A DNA stretch of 58,474 nucleotides from an uncultured Lachnospiraceae bacterium (GTDB taxonomy: Bacteria > Bacillota > Clostridia > Lachnospirales > Lachnospiraceae): assembly GCA_910587155.1 (NCBI GenBank), contig CAJULA010000021.1, positions 1-58,474 of the forward strand. Reading direction: 5' to 3'. Position 1 is the stretch's first letter, and each line of letters begins with the position of its first letter. The notes beneath the pieces are model-generated. The model was given only the letters and a program-made list of their open reading frames with translations, made no database searches and was not told the origin of the DNA. This document shows positions 7,241-16,539 of the stretch, piece after piece. Made by a program: the position numbers and the translations under genes.

Positions 7241-8668
7241 TTATCTCTGTTCATTATTTTCCTCCAGCTCCCTCAAAAAGCTTCTGGACCTTCTGGCCCT
7301 CTCAGTGCCGGGGAAATTTTCCTCCACAAAAGTATATGCTTCGATAGCCTCCGTGCGGTTGCCGTTCTGCCGGTAAGCATTGCCCAGATTATAGATAATA
7401 TCGCCGTTTTCGGGATCATACTGGGCCGCCTTGGTCAGTTCCTTGATGGCGTCCTCATACATCTCTTTCTGGTAAGCGTCCATACCGTTCTTATAATAGG
7501 ACTCGGCCACGGAAGGCCCTGCCTGGGTCAGAAGCTGCTGATAGAGTGTCTTAAAGTATTCCGACTCTACCTGGGTGACTGCCTGGCTGTCAATCTTTTC
7601 CAGCGCCTGTCCGATCCGCTCGGTGTTATCGGGTGTTTCCATATAGATGCTCACGGCATTCAAAAGGCCGTCAACCACTTCCATCTTACCGTCATTGCCC
7701 GCATAATCACTCAGCTGTTGTTTCAGACCATCGTTCTCTTCCGTCAGCTGGCTGATCTGCTGCTCCAGTTCTTCGATCGCACCGGTCTTTTTGTCAAGCT
7801 GTTCGCTGACTATGCGCAGCTCTTCCTGGGCCGCATTCGTATCCGTATTCTGCTTCGCCGGAAGGATCAGGAAACATGCCGCCGCCACACCGATGGTAAT
7901 GCCGATGCCGATATTGAGCGCAGCCGAAACACCTTTGCCTTCCCTGTTATTGACAGGCTGAATGATCGTCTCGTTACCGCTCTGGTATTTGACCACATCT
8001 TCGGAAGCCTTCTTTTTCTTTCCGCCGCCTTTGGTCCTGGCACTGTCCGCCGCCTCCAGCATGCGGTCCACTTCCTTGCGATACCGGTGCGTGGTCGTAT
8101 TGCACATATCAATCCGGCTGCATTTATCCAGTTCTCTGCCGGCCTTTTCCCAATCTTCCGCCTGCATATACAAAAGGGCCAGCAACTGATGGGCCCTGAC
8201 ATATCTGGGATTCAGGGAAAGTACCTTTTTCAGCTGGATCACTGCCAGATCCAGGCTGTCCTGCTGACAGTACCCAAGTGCGAGATTATATTTCTTAATC
8301 GTCTGGTTAATCGTTTCCAGGCGGCTGGGATTCTGTTGAATCATATCAATATAGTCATCCGCGATATTCTTTTCCGCCTGCAGATTTTTGCTGATCACCC
8401 ATTCTCCAAGTCCCTTTACCACCTCGCCCATCTCATAATAGACAAGTCCCAGCAGATTCCTGGCCTGAATATGGTTTTTATTAAATTTTAAACTCTGACG
8501 TAAACTGATGACAGCGCCGGACAGATCCCGTACACCCGCTTTTTCCAATCCCTCATTATAGAAATAATTGGAAGTATAGATAATCTTTTTGTAAAGGGCC
8601 ACATCCGCACCGCAGCTCGTGCAGAAGTCTTTTTCCGACAACTGCCGCCCGCAATTATAACATCTCAT
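7241..8668 (-). CDS. Zinc-ribbon, TPR-repeat membrane protein
   Basis: 475 aa. Residues 1-20 hold a double zinc knuckle (MRCYNCGRQLSEKDFCTSCG). Residues ~30-200 contain TPR-like repeats (SLRQSLKFNKNHIQARNLLGLVYYEMG; IQLKKVLSLNPRYVRAHQLLALLYMQ). A basic linker (GGGKKKK) precedes one membrane helix (GIGITIGVAAACFLILPA, ~250). Outside it are a coiled coil (EELEQQISQLTEENDGLKQQL) and C-terminal TPRs (AIKELTKAAQYDPENGDIIYNLGNAY). The layout suggests a cytoplasmic sensor or scaffold joined to an extracytoplasmic interaction domain. Function unknown. Last gene of the operon that starts upstream with folC or valS. Confidence 0.85.
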   Translation of the reverse strand: MRCYNCGRQLSEKDFCTSCGADVALYKKIIYTSNYFYNEGLEKAGVRDLSGAVISLRQSLKFNKNHIQARNLLGLVYYEMGEVVKGLGEWVISKNLQAEKNIADDYIDMIQQNPSRLETINQTIKKYNLALGYCQQDSLDLAVIQLKKVLSLNPRYVRAHQLLALLYMQAEDWEKAGRELDKCSRIDMCNTTTHRYRKEVDRMLEAADSARTKGGGKKKKASEDVVKYQSGNETIIQPVNNREGKGVSAALNIGIGITIGVAAACFLILPAKQNTDTNAAQEELRIVSEQLDKKTGAIEELEQQISQLTEENDGLKQQLSDYAGNDGKMEVVDGLLNAVSIYMETPDNTERIGQALEKIDSQAVTQVESEYFKTLYQQLLTQAGPSVAESYYKNGMDAYQKEMYEDAIKELTKAAQYDPENGDIIYNLGNAYRQNGNRTEAIEAYTFVEENFPGTERARRSRSFLRELEENNEQR

Positions 8669-8677
8669 GCAGCACCT

Positions 8678-8833
8678 CTATTCCAAACCCATTGCTTCCG
8701 CTTTTACATCTTTCATCATTCCAACCAGAACATCTGCCACATCCGTAAGATCCTGATTATAAATGGCATCTTCCGCGTCTTCTACTTCCAGGCTGGGATG
8801 GAACTTTTTTAATTCTTCTTCAAAATTAATCAT
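8678..8833 (-). CDS. Small acidic protein, 51 aa
   Basis: Start at 8833 follows GAGGAATGATT at good spacing; a second ATG at 8839 is too close to the GAGG. The product begins MINFEEELKKFHPSLEVEDAED and ends VKAEAMGLE; it is acidic and probably helical, with no recognised domain. It sits 13 bp after folC and 9 bp before the TPR gene on the same strand, so it is almost certainly part of that operon. Coding is supported by the ribosome binding site and packing, not by homology. Confidence 0.6.
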   Translation of the reverse strand: MINFEEELKKFHPSLEVEDAEDAIYNQDLTDVADVLVGMMKDVKAEAMGLE

Positions 8834-8846
8834 AATCATTCCTCTT

Positions 8847-10133
8847 TCACTGACTCTTTATCTCACCTGCGAGATAGAGAGAACCTGCGATATAGACCAT
8901 ATCCTCCGGATGCTTTTGTGCCAGCACCTGTCTGTATGCGCTGCCTGCATCCGCAATGCCATATACCGTCTCTGCCCCTGCCGCATGAAATGCCGCTTCC
9001 AAAGTCCCCAGGGGAATGCCTCTTGTATTTTTTAATTCCGTTACATATATGATGGAAAACAGGCCGCAATCACATAGAATCGCTATAATCTCCTCATACT
9101 GTTTATCTTTCACGGCAGAAAAAAGGAGGAAACGTCTGCCCCTGCAGCCGTCCCGCAAAACCGCCTCCAATAATGCCCTGATTCCATCCACATTGTGCGC
9201 ACCGTCCAGATACACACCCTTCCCGATCTCTTCCATCCTGCCTTCCCACCGGGTACTGGCCATCCCCTGCAGCAGGGCAGTCTCACAGACAGGAAGCCGG
9301 CCTGCAAGCGCATCCAGCGCACGCAGTGCAAGCGCCGCATTCTCTGTCTGATAAGGCGCACATGCATGGATCGTGCACCTAATATATCCATAATAACGAG
9401 TCTCCATCGAAAAATCAATGAAATTTTTATGAAAGTCCAAATTTCGTATGTCCTGTTTCGACACATAAAATACCGGACAGGCGAGCTCCCTGGCCCGTTT
9501 TTCAATCACACTGCCGGCCTGCGGTCCATAGTCCCCATACACCAGAGGGATCCCGTGCTGCAGGATTCCGGCCTTCTCCCCCGCAATCAGCGACAGGGTA
9601 TCCCCCAGATATTCCATATGATCCATACCGATTCGGGTAATCACACACAAATCTTTTCTGCTGACGGAATTTGTCGCATCCAGTCGGCCGCCCAGCCCGG
9701 TTTCCAGCAGAATCACCTGCACTTCTTTTTTTTCAAAATAAAGCATGGCCATAAAAAACAGCATTTCAAAAAAAGAGGGATGATATGCACTGTTTTCTTT
9801 TTTAAAATCATCCAGCCGGCTGTTCACATATGACAGCGTGCTGATAAAATCGTCTTCACCGATCAGTTCCCCGTCTACCCGGAAACGCTCCCGCATGGTA
9901 ACCAGATGCGGAGAGGTAAACAGTCCCACCCGATATCCGCCCTGCTGCAGAACGGACGACAAATAAGCACAAACGGAACCTTTTCCGTTTGTGCCCGCAA
10001 CATGTACTATGATCCGGTCTCTCCCGGGATCACCCAGCCGCCGCAGAAAAGCCTTGGTATCCTTTGGCGTATTTTTTTTCGCAAATCTGGGAATCCCCAG
10101 AAGAAAGGCCTCTGCCTCTTCGTATCCCATCAT
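8847..10133 (-). CDS. folC: Folylpolyglutamate synthase / dihydrofolate synthase
   Basis: 428 aa. Residues ~36-55 hold the FolC P-loop, HVAGTNGKGSVCAYLSSVL. Further family blocks: FTSPHLVTMRERFRVDG, FEMLFFMAMLYF, LLETGLGGRLDATN, and YLDGAHNVDGIRALLEAV at the start of the C-terminal domain. The enzyme adds glutamate to dihydropteroate and/or tetrahydrofolate using ATP. The start may be 10133 or the adjacent ATG at 10130, which has better spacing from AGGAG. It is downstream of the FapA-like gene (15 bp gap). Confidence 0.94.
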   Translation of the reverse strand: MMGYEEAEAFLLGIPRFAKKNTPKDTKAFLRRLGDPGRDRIIVHVAGTNGKGSVCAYLSSVLQQGGYRVGLFTSPHLVTMRERFRVDGELIGEDDFISTLSYVNSRLDDFKKENSAYHPSFFEMLFFMAMLYFEKKEVQVILLETGLGGRLDATNSVSRKDLCVITRIGMDHMEYLGDTLSLIAGEKAGILQHGIPLVYGDYGPQAGSVIEKRARELACPVFYVSKQDIRNLDFHKNFIDFSMETRYYGYIRCTIHACAPYQTENAALALRALDALAGRLPVCETALLQGMASTRWEGRMEEIGKGVYLDGAHNVDGIRALLEAVLRDGCRGRRFLLFSAVKDKQYEEIIAILCDCGLFSIIYVTELKNTRGIPLGTLEAAFHAAGAETVYGIADAGSAYRQVLAQKHPEDMVYIAGSLYLAGEIKSQ

Positions 10134-10148
10134 ACTCCTGCTTCCCTT

Positions 10149-11612
10149 TTATGCTTCCTCCGTGCTCACGCCCTGGAAAGGCTCCGATACGATCTCTCCC
10201 TGGACACAACGATAGGTAGCATACTGCAGATCGCTGGCCACCTGCCTGCTGAATCCCATAATACTCAGAAGGACTCCCTTGAAGGTATTGCCCTCGGCAT
10301 GGATCTTGGCCCCGCGCCCCTGATCCATAATATCCTGATAGCGCTTTATCTCCACCTTCAGATCATCCAGCTTCTTATAATACTCATCTTTTCTGCCATT
10401 GAGGATCACAAGGTTCTTATTGCCGCTTTCTGTCTTGAACTGTTTATTCTTGATGATGGTCTCCATCCGCTCGACAACATCCGCCAGTTTTTCCTTATAT
10501 TCTTTTTCCTGCTCCACGCTGGCGGAAAATCTGTCGTAGACTTCCTGTTCATAACCGGCATGAATCACAGTCCGTACTTCCGCTATATTGCCAAGATTAT
10601 AGGCGCTGATCTCCTTGAGGGCAAACGTCTTGCCCCCTATAATACTGCCTTTCTTGCCGTTGACAACTACCCGGCTCCCTGCACGCACATTGGCATTGAG
10701 GATATAGTTGGCCTCGATGTTCACATCCGCATTGACATCGCACTGCTCGATAAAGTTGGCATAAATGCTGCCCCGGGAACGGATCTTGCCCTTTAAGTTG
10801 CCCTGGACACCGCGCTTTAAGACGATGTCGCCTCCCGCAAAAAGCTCGGCACTCTCCACAGTCCCTTCGATCACCAGATTGCGCCCGGCCCGGATGACAA
10901 CGCCTGCACTGACGCTCCCGCCAATGGTCACGTCTCCAAAAAATTCCACACGTCCCGTACTCAGATCCACGTCACCGGGTATCTCATGCACGGTCCTGAT
11001 ATCAATGCTGCCGTTTTTCAGCTCTATCTTGCCCGCAACCTTGGCATAATAGGTATTGTCCCGCCGTTCGATACTCATCCCACGCAGAGGCTGAAGCTCC
11101 TTGACCTGCCTGCACTTGAGCGCCACACCGCGCACCGAATAACCGTCCGCACCGGCTTCGGCGGGATGGTACTCGGCAAGCGCATCTCCCTCCTTTACGC
11201 TCTGGAGAATGTTCATACTGCCGTAATCAACGGAGCCGTCCTCCCGGATCACCGGTCCTGTCTTAACATCATCCGCCATAAAGAAGTATTCATAGAAGCC
11301 GTCCTTTCCTTCCACGACTTCTTTGCCCCTGGCTACCAGAATCTCCCGGTAGTATACGCCTTTTTTTGCCATGGCGACAAGACGCGGCATCAGATACCCT
11401 GTTGTCACGCCTTCATCCCGGAGTATATCCAGCAGTTCTTCCGTCCTGTAATGTCCTTTTTGTTCAGACGGCTCTTCCAGATAAAGCCATGCCTCCATCT
11501 GATCCTTGGATACACGGACTCGGGACTGCTCCTGTGCCTTATTTGCATGTAAAAATCTTTTTTTCAGTTCTCCTAACTGTTCTCTGGTTAGTGTTAAGAT
11601 TTCCTCATCCAT
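10149..11612 (-). CDS. FapA-like DUF342 protein
   Basis: 487 aa. The central part (residues ~150-330) is a DUF342/FapA beta-helix: GEALAEYHPAEAGADGYSVRG, LSTGRVEFFGDVTIGGSVSAGVVIRAG, IEGTVESAELFAGGDIVLKRGVQG and so on, with hexapeptide-like periodicity. The C-terminal third is helical (EKEYKEKLADVVERMETIIKNK), a coiled coil. FapA proteins are named for flagellar assembly, but this subfamily occurs in Lachnospiraceae without linked flagellar genes, as here. It may act as a cell-surface or cytoplasmic polymer-binding scaffold; the role is unknown. Confidence 0.82.
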   Translation of the reverse strand: MDEEILTLTREQLGELKKRFLHANKAQEQSRVRVSKDQMEAWLYLEEPSEQKGHYRTEELLDILRDEGVTTGYLMPRLVAMAKKGVYYREILVARGKEVVEGKDGFYEYFFMADDVKTGPVIREDGSVDYGSMNILQSVKEGDALAEYHPAEAGADGYSVRGVALKCRQVKELQPLRGMSIERRDNTYYAKVAGKIELKNGSIDIRTVHEIPGDVDLSTGRVEFFGDVTIGGSVSAGVVIRAGRNLVIEGTVESAELFAGGDIVLKRGVQGNLKGKIRSRGSIYANFIEQCDVNADVNIEANYILNANVRAGSRVVVNGKKGSIIGGKTFALKEISAYNLGNIAEVRTVIHAGYEQEVYDRFSASVEQEKEYKEKLADVVERMETIIKNKQFKTESGNKNLVILNGRKDEYYKKLDDLKVEIKRYQDIMDQGRGAKIHAEGNTFKGVLLSIMGFSRQVASDLQYATYRCVQGEIVSEPFQGVSTEEA

Positions 11613-11679
11613 GAGTTATTCCTTTATTCCGCCTGGGCTGGTCAATTTGGTCGTAAATTTCTTCTCTCTCTAGTATCTC

Positions 11680-14343
11680 TCATTTTCTCAATTGTTGCAA
11701 GCGGTTTTCTACCTGTTCCATCATCTTGGTATATTTTTTCTGTTTTTCCCGCTCTTCCTCTATCTTGGATGCGGGCGCTTTGGAAATAAACTTTTCGTTG
11801 GCCAGCATATTTTCACACCGCGCCAGTTCGCCCTGCAACCGTTTTTTCTCTTTTTCAAGGCGCTCTGTCTCCTGCCTGATATCCACCAGTTCCGCAAACG
11901 GTATATAGACAGACGCATCTGCCAGAGGAACGGACACAGCGTCCTGCGCGATCCCGGTTTTGTCACACTGCACGCTCACGCAGGACGCATGGGCCAGGGA
12001 AGCCAGAAAGAGGCTGCCTTTTTTGAATGTATTCCTGACCTCTTCGGACTCGCTGACAACATAGACAGCCGCCTTTCGGCCGGGCGCCACATTCATCCCG
12101 GCACGCAGGTTGCGGATTCCACGCACCGCTTCCTTGATTGTCTCGATGTCCTGCTCTTCCCTGGCAAAATTCCATTCCTCTCTGTATACCGGCCAGGAAG
12201 AGACCATAATGGATTCTTCCGTCTCCTGCAGGTTGCAGAAAATCTCCTCTGTAATAAACGGCATATAGGGGTGCAGCAGTTTCAGCGCCTGCAGCAGCAC
12301 CGTCCGCAGCGTCCAGAGCGCCGCGCCCTGGCTGCTCTCCTTATCCTGTGTGTAAAGTCTTGGTTTGACCATCTCGATGTACCAGTCGCAAAATTCGTCC
12401 CAGATAAAGTCATATACTTTCTGTACTGCTATGCCCAGCTCAAAGCGCTCCATATTGTCGGTGACTTCCCGGATCAGTGTGTTTAACCGGGACAGAATCC
12501 ACATATCCACCGGTTCCAGCTCCGACGGCTGCTTTTCCGGCAGTGTCTTTTTGTCCATATTCATCAGGATAAAGCGGGATGCATTCCATACTTTATTGGC
12601 AAAATTCCGGTTTGCCTCCACTCTTTCATAGTAGAAGCGCATATCATTGCCGGGCGCATTGCCGGTGATCAGCGTCAGCCGCAGGGCATCCGCGCCGTAT
12701 CTGTCAATAATCTCCAGGGGATCTATGCCGTTGCCCAATGACTTGGACATCTTACGCCCCTGGGCATCCCGGATCAGTCCGTGGAACAGCACAGTGTGAA
12801 AGGGCTTCTCTCCCATCTGTTCATAGCCGGAAAAGATCATACGGATCACCCAGAAAAAGATAATATCATAGCCGGTCACAAGCACATCCGTCGGATAAAA
12901 ATATGCCAGGTCTTCTGTCTGATCCGGCCATCCGAGTGTGGAAAAAGGCCAGAGTGCGGAAGAAAACCAGGTGTCCAGTGTGTCTTCATCCTGAGAGATA
13001 TGGCTACCGCCGCATTTGGGACATTGCTCCACGCGGCTGCGGGATACGGTAATCTCACCGCAGTCCGCGCAGTAATAGGCCGGAATCCTATGCCCCCACC
13101 AGAGCTGCCTCGATATGCACCAGTCTCTGATATGGTCGGTCCAGTTAGTGTAAATCTTTTCCATACGTTCGGGAACCAGTCTGATCTCACCGCTTTTTAC
13201 CGCTTCCACTGCCGGTCTGATCAGTTCGTCCATCTTCACAAACCACTGTTTTTTTACCATCGGTTCAATGGTTGTACCGCATCTGTCGTGAGTGCCCACA
13301 TTGTGACTGTAATCCTCAATGCGCACCAAAAGCCCCATCTCATCCAGTTCCCGCACGATCTGTTTTCTGGCCTCATAACGGTCCATACCTGCGAACCTTC
13401 CGCCGTTTTCACTGATGGTGGCATCGTCATTTAATATGGTAACTTCCGGCAGACCGCACCGCCTGCCGACCTCAAAGTCATTGGGATCATGAGCAGGGGT
13501 AATCTTTACCACACCGGTACCAAATTCCATATCCACATACGTATCCGCCACGATGGGAATCTCTCTGTTTACAAGGGGCAGCATTACCTTTCTGCCGATC
13601 AGCGCCTGATACCGCTCATCCTCCGGGTTGACAGCCACACCGGTATCTCCCAGCATCGTTTCCGGGCGGGTGGTGGCAAATTCGAGGAATTCCGTTGTGC
13701 TGACACTGCCGTCCTCCTCAATCAACGGGTATTTGATATGCCAGAGATGCCCTGCCTGCTCCTCATATTCCACTTCCGCATCAGAAATGGAAGTGTTGCA
13801 GACAGGACACCAGTTGATAATCCGGCTGCCCTTATAGATCCATCCTTTTTCATGCATCCTGCAGAATACTTCCGTTACGGCCCGGTTACAGCCCTCATCC
13901 ATGGTAAAACGCTCTCTGTCCCAGTCGCAGGAAGAACCCAGCTTCTTCAACTGATTGACAATCCTGCCGCCATATTCCCGCTTCCACGCCCAGGCACGCT
14001 CCAGAAAGCCTTCTCTGCCCAGATCTTCTTTTTCGATTCCCTCCTCTTTCAGCTTCTCTATAATCTTGACTTCCGTGGCTATGCTCGCATGATCCGTTCC
14101 CGGCTGCCAGAGGGCATTGTAGCCCTGCATCCGTTTAAAGCGAATCAGAATATCCTGCATCGTCTCATCCAGCGCATGTCCCATATGAAGCTGTCCGGTA
14201 ATATTCGGCGGGGGGATCACGATGGTAAACGGTTTTTTCGTCCGGTCCACCTGCGCATGAAAATATTTCTTGTCCAGCCATTTCTGATATAATCTGTCTT
14301 CTATGCCTTTGGGATCGTAGGTCTTTGCCAGTTCTTTCTGCAT
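11680..14343 (-). CDS. valS: Valine--tRNA ligase
   Basis: 887 aa from ATG at 14343, chosen over an ATG at 14403 because AAAGGAGAACAC lies just upstream and the longer form would run through the T-box expression platform. Class I motifs: HMGHALD (HIGH) near residue 45 and GRKMSKSLGN (KMSKS) near 525. The editing domain (TTRPETMLGDTGVAVNP), anticodon-binding domain and C-terminal tRNA-binding coiled coil (TERLEKEKKRLQGELARCE) are all present. It charges tRNA-Val and proofreads Thr. It is preceded by a T-box and heads the leftward gene string. Confidence 0.97.
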   Translation of the reverse strand: MQKELAKTYDPKGIEDRLYQKWLDKKYFHAQVDRTKKPFTIVIPPPNITGQLHMGHALDETMQDILIRFKRMQGYNALWQPGTDHASIATEVKIIEKLKEEGIEKEDLGREGFLERAWAWKREYGGRIVNQLKKLGSSCDWDRERFTMDEGCNRAVTEVFCRMHEKGWIYKGSRIINWCPVCNTSISDAEVEYEEQAGHLWHIKYPLIEEDGSVSTTEFLEFATTRPETMLGDTGVAVNPEDERYQALIGRKVMLPLVNREIPIVADTYVDMEFGTGVVKITPAHDPNDFEVGRRCGLPEVTILNDDATISENGGRFAGMDRYEARKQIVRELDEMGLLVRIEDYSHNVGTHDRCGTTIEPMVKKQWFVKMDELIRPAVEAVKSGEIRLVPERMEKIYTNWTDHIRDWCISRQLWWGHRIPAYYCADCGEITVSRSRVEQCPKCGGSHISQDEDTLDTWFSSALWPFSTLGWPDQTEDLAYFYPTDVLVTGYDIIFFWVIRMIFSGYEQMGEKPFHTVLFHGLIRDAQGRKMSKSLGNGIDPLEIIDRYGADALRLTLITGNAPGNDMRFYYERVEANRNFANKVWNASRFILMNMDKKTLPEKQPSELEPVDMWILSRLNTLIREVTDNMERFELGIAVQKVYDFIWDEFCDWYIEMVKPRLYTQDKESSQGAALWTLRTVLLQALKLLHPYMPFITEEIFCNLQETEESIMVSSWPVYREEWNFAREEQDIETIKEAVRGIRNLRAGMNVAPGRKAAVYVVSESEEVRNTFKKGSLFLASLAHASCVSVQCDKTGIAQDAVSVPLADASVYIPFAELVDIRQETERLEKEKKRLQGELARCENMLANEKFISKAPASKIEEEREKQKKYTKMMEQVENRLQQLRK

Positions 14344-14403
14344 ATGTGTTCTCCTTTCAGCCACCTCTGTCATCCGGTAACAGGGCGGGAAATACCCGCG
14401 CAC

Positions 14404-14720
14404 AAAAAATGCCCCTTATCAATCTGCATTGATAAAGGGCGGGAATCCGCGGTACCACCTTTGTTTCTATCTCATTGTCCGCTAACGGGGACGAAGCGTG
14501 AAACCCTATCCATACCGGCTATCGCACCTGAACGAATCAAATGTGCGAATCTGTCATGTAACATGCCGGATACCTTTCAGGCTCCCGGTTCCAAAGCTAC
14601 CTTCCGCAAGTCCCGCTTCAAGCCGCCTCTCAGCCGACGAACAGCTCTCTCTGGTAAGGGTCGTCACGTACTCCTCTTTGTCATCACCTTTGTCTGTATT
14701 GTTTCATTTCACTGATAACC
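14404..14720 (-). promoter_or_regulatory. T-box leader controlling valS
   Basis: Read leftward from about 14720. The T-box core AGGTGGTACCGCGG is at 14447-14461. Directly after it lies a terminator: CCCTTTATCAAT, loop, ATTGATAAGGGGC, then ATTTTTTG (T run 14404-14409). An AGGAGTACGTGACGA element typical of stem I lies at about 14660. A GTA at 14598-14600 inside GGAAGGTAGC is a plausible valine specifier codon. Uncharged tRNA-Val would stabilise the antiterminator through the GGUGG bulge and let valS be transcribed. Confidence 0.88.
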
Positions 14721-14800
14721 ATTACTAAAATAATAGCCAGTGTGAGAAGATTTGTCAAGACCGTTTTTGGCTTTACACTTTTTTATTGTCTGTTCCGTTT

Positions 14801-15046
14801 TCATTCCTGTTCCAGCAGGCGGTCGGCGGATATTTCCAGAACTTTTGAAAAAACCTGCAATTCTATGTCCGTCACGAAACGTTTGCCGGCTTCAATTCTC
14901 TGGACAGCATTTTTATTGATATCCAGCCCCGCAATCTGCAGGCGGTCCGCCAGCACCCGCTGGGAGATTCCCAATTCCATCCGCAGCATGGCGATCTTTT
15001 CCCCGCAAAGATTATTTCTTCCCTCTTCCGTCTTATTAATAAACAT
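14801..15046 (-). CDS. XRE-family helix-turn-helix regulator, 81 aa
   Basis: Start at 15046 follows AAATGGAGGAAAGC. Residues ~15-75 are a five-helix HTH_3 domain: GEKIAMLRMELGISQRVLADRLQI...INKNAVQRIEAGKRFVTDIELQVFSKVLEISADRLL. It consists of the DNA-binding domain alone. Monocistronic, with a repeat-rich non-coding region upstream that may hold its target sites. Target genes unknown. Confidence 0.85.
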   Translation of the reverse strand: MFINKTEEGRNNLCGEKIAMLRMELGISQRVLADRLQIAGLDINKNAVQRIEAGKRFVTDIELQVFSKVLEISADRLLEQE

Positions 15047-15090
15047 CGCTTTCCTCCATTTACAGTTTCACAGTCTGGCTTTTTCTGCAC

Positions 15091-15182
15091 GCCGTTTCTG
15101 CATTCCGTGCGCATCCCCCGGAGGGTTCCTGGTAAACCCCTTTCATTCATCGCGGTGCCGGAAAAACGGTACGGGGGTTTAC
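15091..15182. repeat. Structured direct repeat, copy 1
   Basis: A 92-bp unit with 3 mismatches to copy 2 (15249-15340); the period is 158 bp. Within it GTAAACCCC pairs with GGGGTTTAC, and inside that loop GTGCCG-GAAAA-ACGGTAC forms a second hairpin. The 450-bp region 15047-15497 between the XRE gene and the lipoprotein gene holds only these repeats and the lipoprotein promoter region; short open frames across it are not convincing genes. Confidence 0.8.
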
Positions 15183-15248
15183 TTTGAAAGTATTGAATCC
15201 TTCCGGCAGGTCTGCGCACTTGCTGCGCTGACCGTACAGCGCCGGAAT

Positions 15249-15340
15249 GCCGTTTCTGCATTCCGTGCGCATCCCCCGGAGGGTTCCTGGTAAACCCCTT
15301 TCTTTCATCGCGGTGCCGGGAAAACGGTATGGGGGTTTAC
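15249..15340. repeat. Structured direct repeat, copy 2
   Basis: 97% identical to copy 1. The outer stem is longer here (CCTGGTAAACCCC / GGGGGTTTACCAGG, reaching 15344), while the inner hairpin keeps GTGCCG / CGGTAT, allowing a G-U pair. Retention of both stems despite substitutions hints at selection on structure. Could be an intergenic palindromic repeat family or a regulatory RNA. Confidence 0.8.
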
Positions 15341-15497
15341 CAGGAAATATTAAGATTGACATTCACTGCTTGTCATTTTCCTTATGGTATGCTAAAATAG
15401 CTGAGAAAATGACATTTAGTAAATGTCATTCTGGAAACAAGAGCGAAAAAAGTATGACAATTGTAGGAAAAGACAGTAATTGTAAGAAGGGATGCAA

Positions 15498-16412
15498 ATG
15501 AAACGAAAGATGACGTTTGCCGTCATAGCAGTTTTGTTCTGTTTTCTGACGGGTTGCGGAAAGGAAAACGCTACCGCGGGGCCTGTATTCGGCGAGGACT
15601 GCAGGGGATATGACGGCTTTTCCTGTCTGGAGGAGGTGACTCTGGAAACCGGAAAAGATTCCGTCACGCTGTTCCTGCCCAAAGATACAAGAAGGCATCC
15701 GGACAAAGAAAGCGCCGGAAATTATTGCGATGGCATTTCCATCCGCATCGGCCTCACCGCATGGCCTTCCGGCAATGTCCTGCCGCTGGCGCAGTGCCGC
15801 GGATGGGCATTGGAAAAATGCCGCAAAGATCAGCTTATCCGGGCCAGCGGTTTTCACATGGGACAGGCACAATATCTTACGGAAAACGCTGTCCGTATCC
15901 CTGTCAGCTATTATGAAGTATATGGAAAGAATCTGCGCGTCGACCGTACTTATTATATACGGCAATTGGATGAAAATACTGTATTTTTTATGGAAGTCAG
16001 TGTATCAGACTATGACATCACCAGACAGACAGCCAAAATCCTGGAAGAACTGGAACACTTCTATCAGTTCGAAATCGCCTGTAATAAAAAACAGATCCAG
16101 TTGGTCAGCCGACTGGCACAGCAGAAAGCTGCTCCCGGTCCCTACATCCGAATCCGATGTATCCGGATCACAGCCGATATGAAAAAACAGATCTGCGATC
16201 TTCTGCAAACACCGGATCAAAAGAAGCCGGCATGGATATTCCCCGGAGAACATGAGAATCCCCTCCATATAGAGAATATCAGAACGTTATACGGAAAGAA
16301 TTATTTTCTGGCCGCCATGTGGATTCACGGTCGGGACAGTCTGCGCACATGCCGGATCTATTTTTCCTGCTGTGCTTCGTCCATATGGCTGCTGGAAATG
16401 GGAAAACAATAG
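15498..16412 (+). CDS. Lipoprotein of unknown function
   Basis: About 304 aa. Start at 15498 (MKRKMTF) is 6 nt after AAGAAGGG; the in-frame ATG at 15492 is too close to that site. Signal peptide with lipobox LTGC (FAVIAVLFCFLTGCG), so it is probably lipid-anchored on the outside of the membrane. The mature part contains VTLFLPKDTRRHPD and GISIRIGL, a mixed alpha/beta look, but no domain that I recognise. Alone on the plus strand, ended by a strong terminator. Confidence 0.8.
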   Translation: MKRKMTFAVIAVLFCFLTGCGKENATAGPVFGEDCRGYDGFSCLEEVTLETGKDSVTLFLPKDTRRHPDKESAGNYCDGISIRIGLTAWPSGNVLPLAQCRGWALEKCRKDQLIRASGFHMGQAQYLTENAVRIPVSYYEVYGKNLRVDRTYYIRQLDENTVFFMEVSVSDYDITRQTAKILEELEHFYQFEIACNKKQIQLVSRLAQQKAAPGPYIRIRCIRITADMKKQICDLLQTPDQKKPAWIFPGEHENPLHIENIRTLYGKNYFLAAMWIHGRDSLRTCRIYFSCCASSIWLLEMGKQ

Positions 16413-16445
16413 GAAATGCCCTTTGCAGACTTATGTCCGTCAAAA

Positions 16446-16493
16446 GCAAAAAAGTCTCTGTCAGTCTGATCCTGACAGAGACTTTTTTGCTGT
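16446..16493. terminator. Bidirectional terminator
   Basis: AAAAAAGTCTCTGTCAG, loop TCTGATC, CTGACAGAGACTTTTTT: a near-perfect 14-bp stem flanked by A and T runs. It serves the lipoprotein gene on the plus strand and the ABC exporter operon arriving from the minus strand. Confidence 0.92.
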
Positions 16494-16539
16494 AGTTCTC
16501 CTGCTGCATCTGCAAAAACCGGCCGGCTGCTAACCTGCG

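Noticed and set aside
7226..8491. Long plus-strand open frames such as 7226-8491, 16606-18444 and 26288-27541
   Set aside because: They lie antisense to clear genes (TPR protein, ABC exporter, helicase), lack ribosome binding sites and have biased shadow composition.
15091..15340. CRISPR array
   Set aside because: Only two long (92 bp) copies with one 66-bp spacer, internal hairpins and no cas genes; no array of short repeats anywhere in the window.
14872..15362. Minus-strand frames of 71 and 129 codons across the structured repeats
   Set aside because: Two frames show the same peptide because the DNA repeats; no ribosome binding site, and one overlaps the XRE gene.
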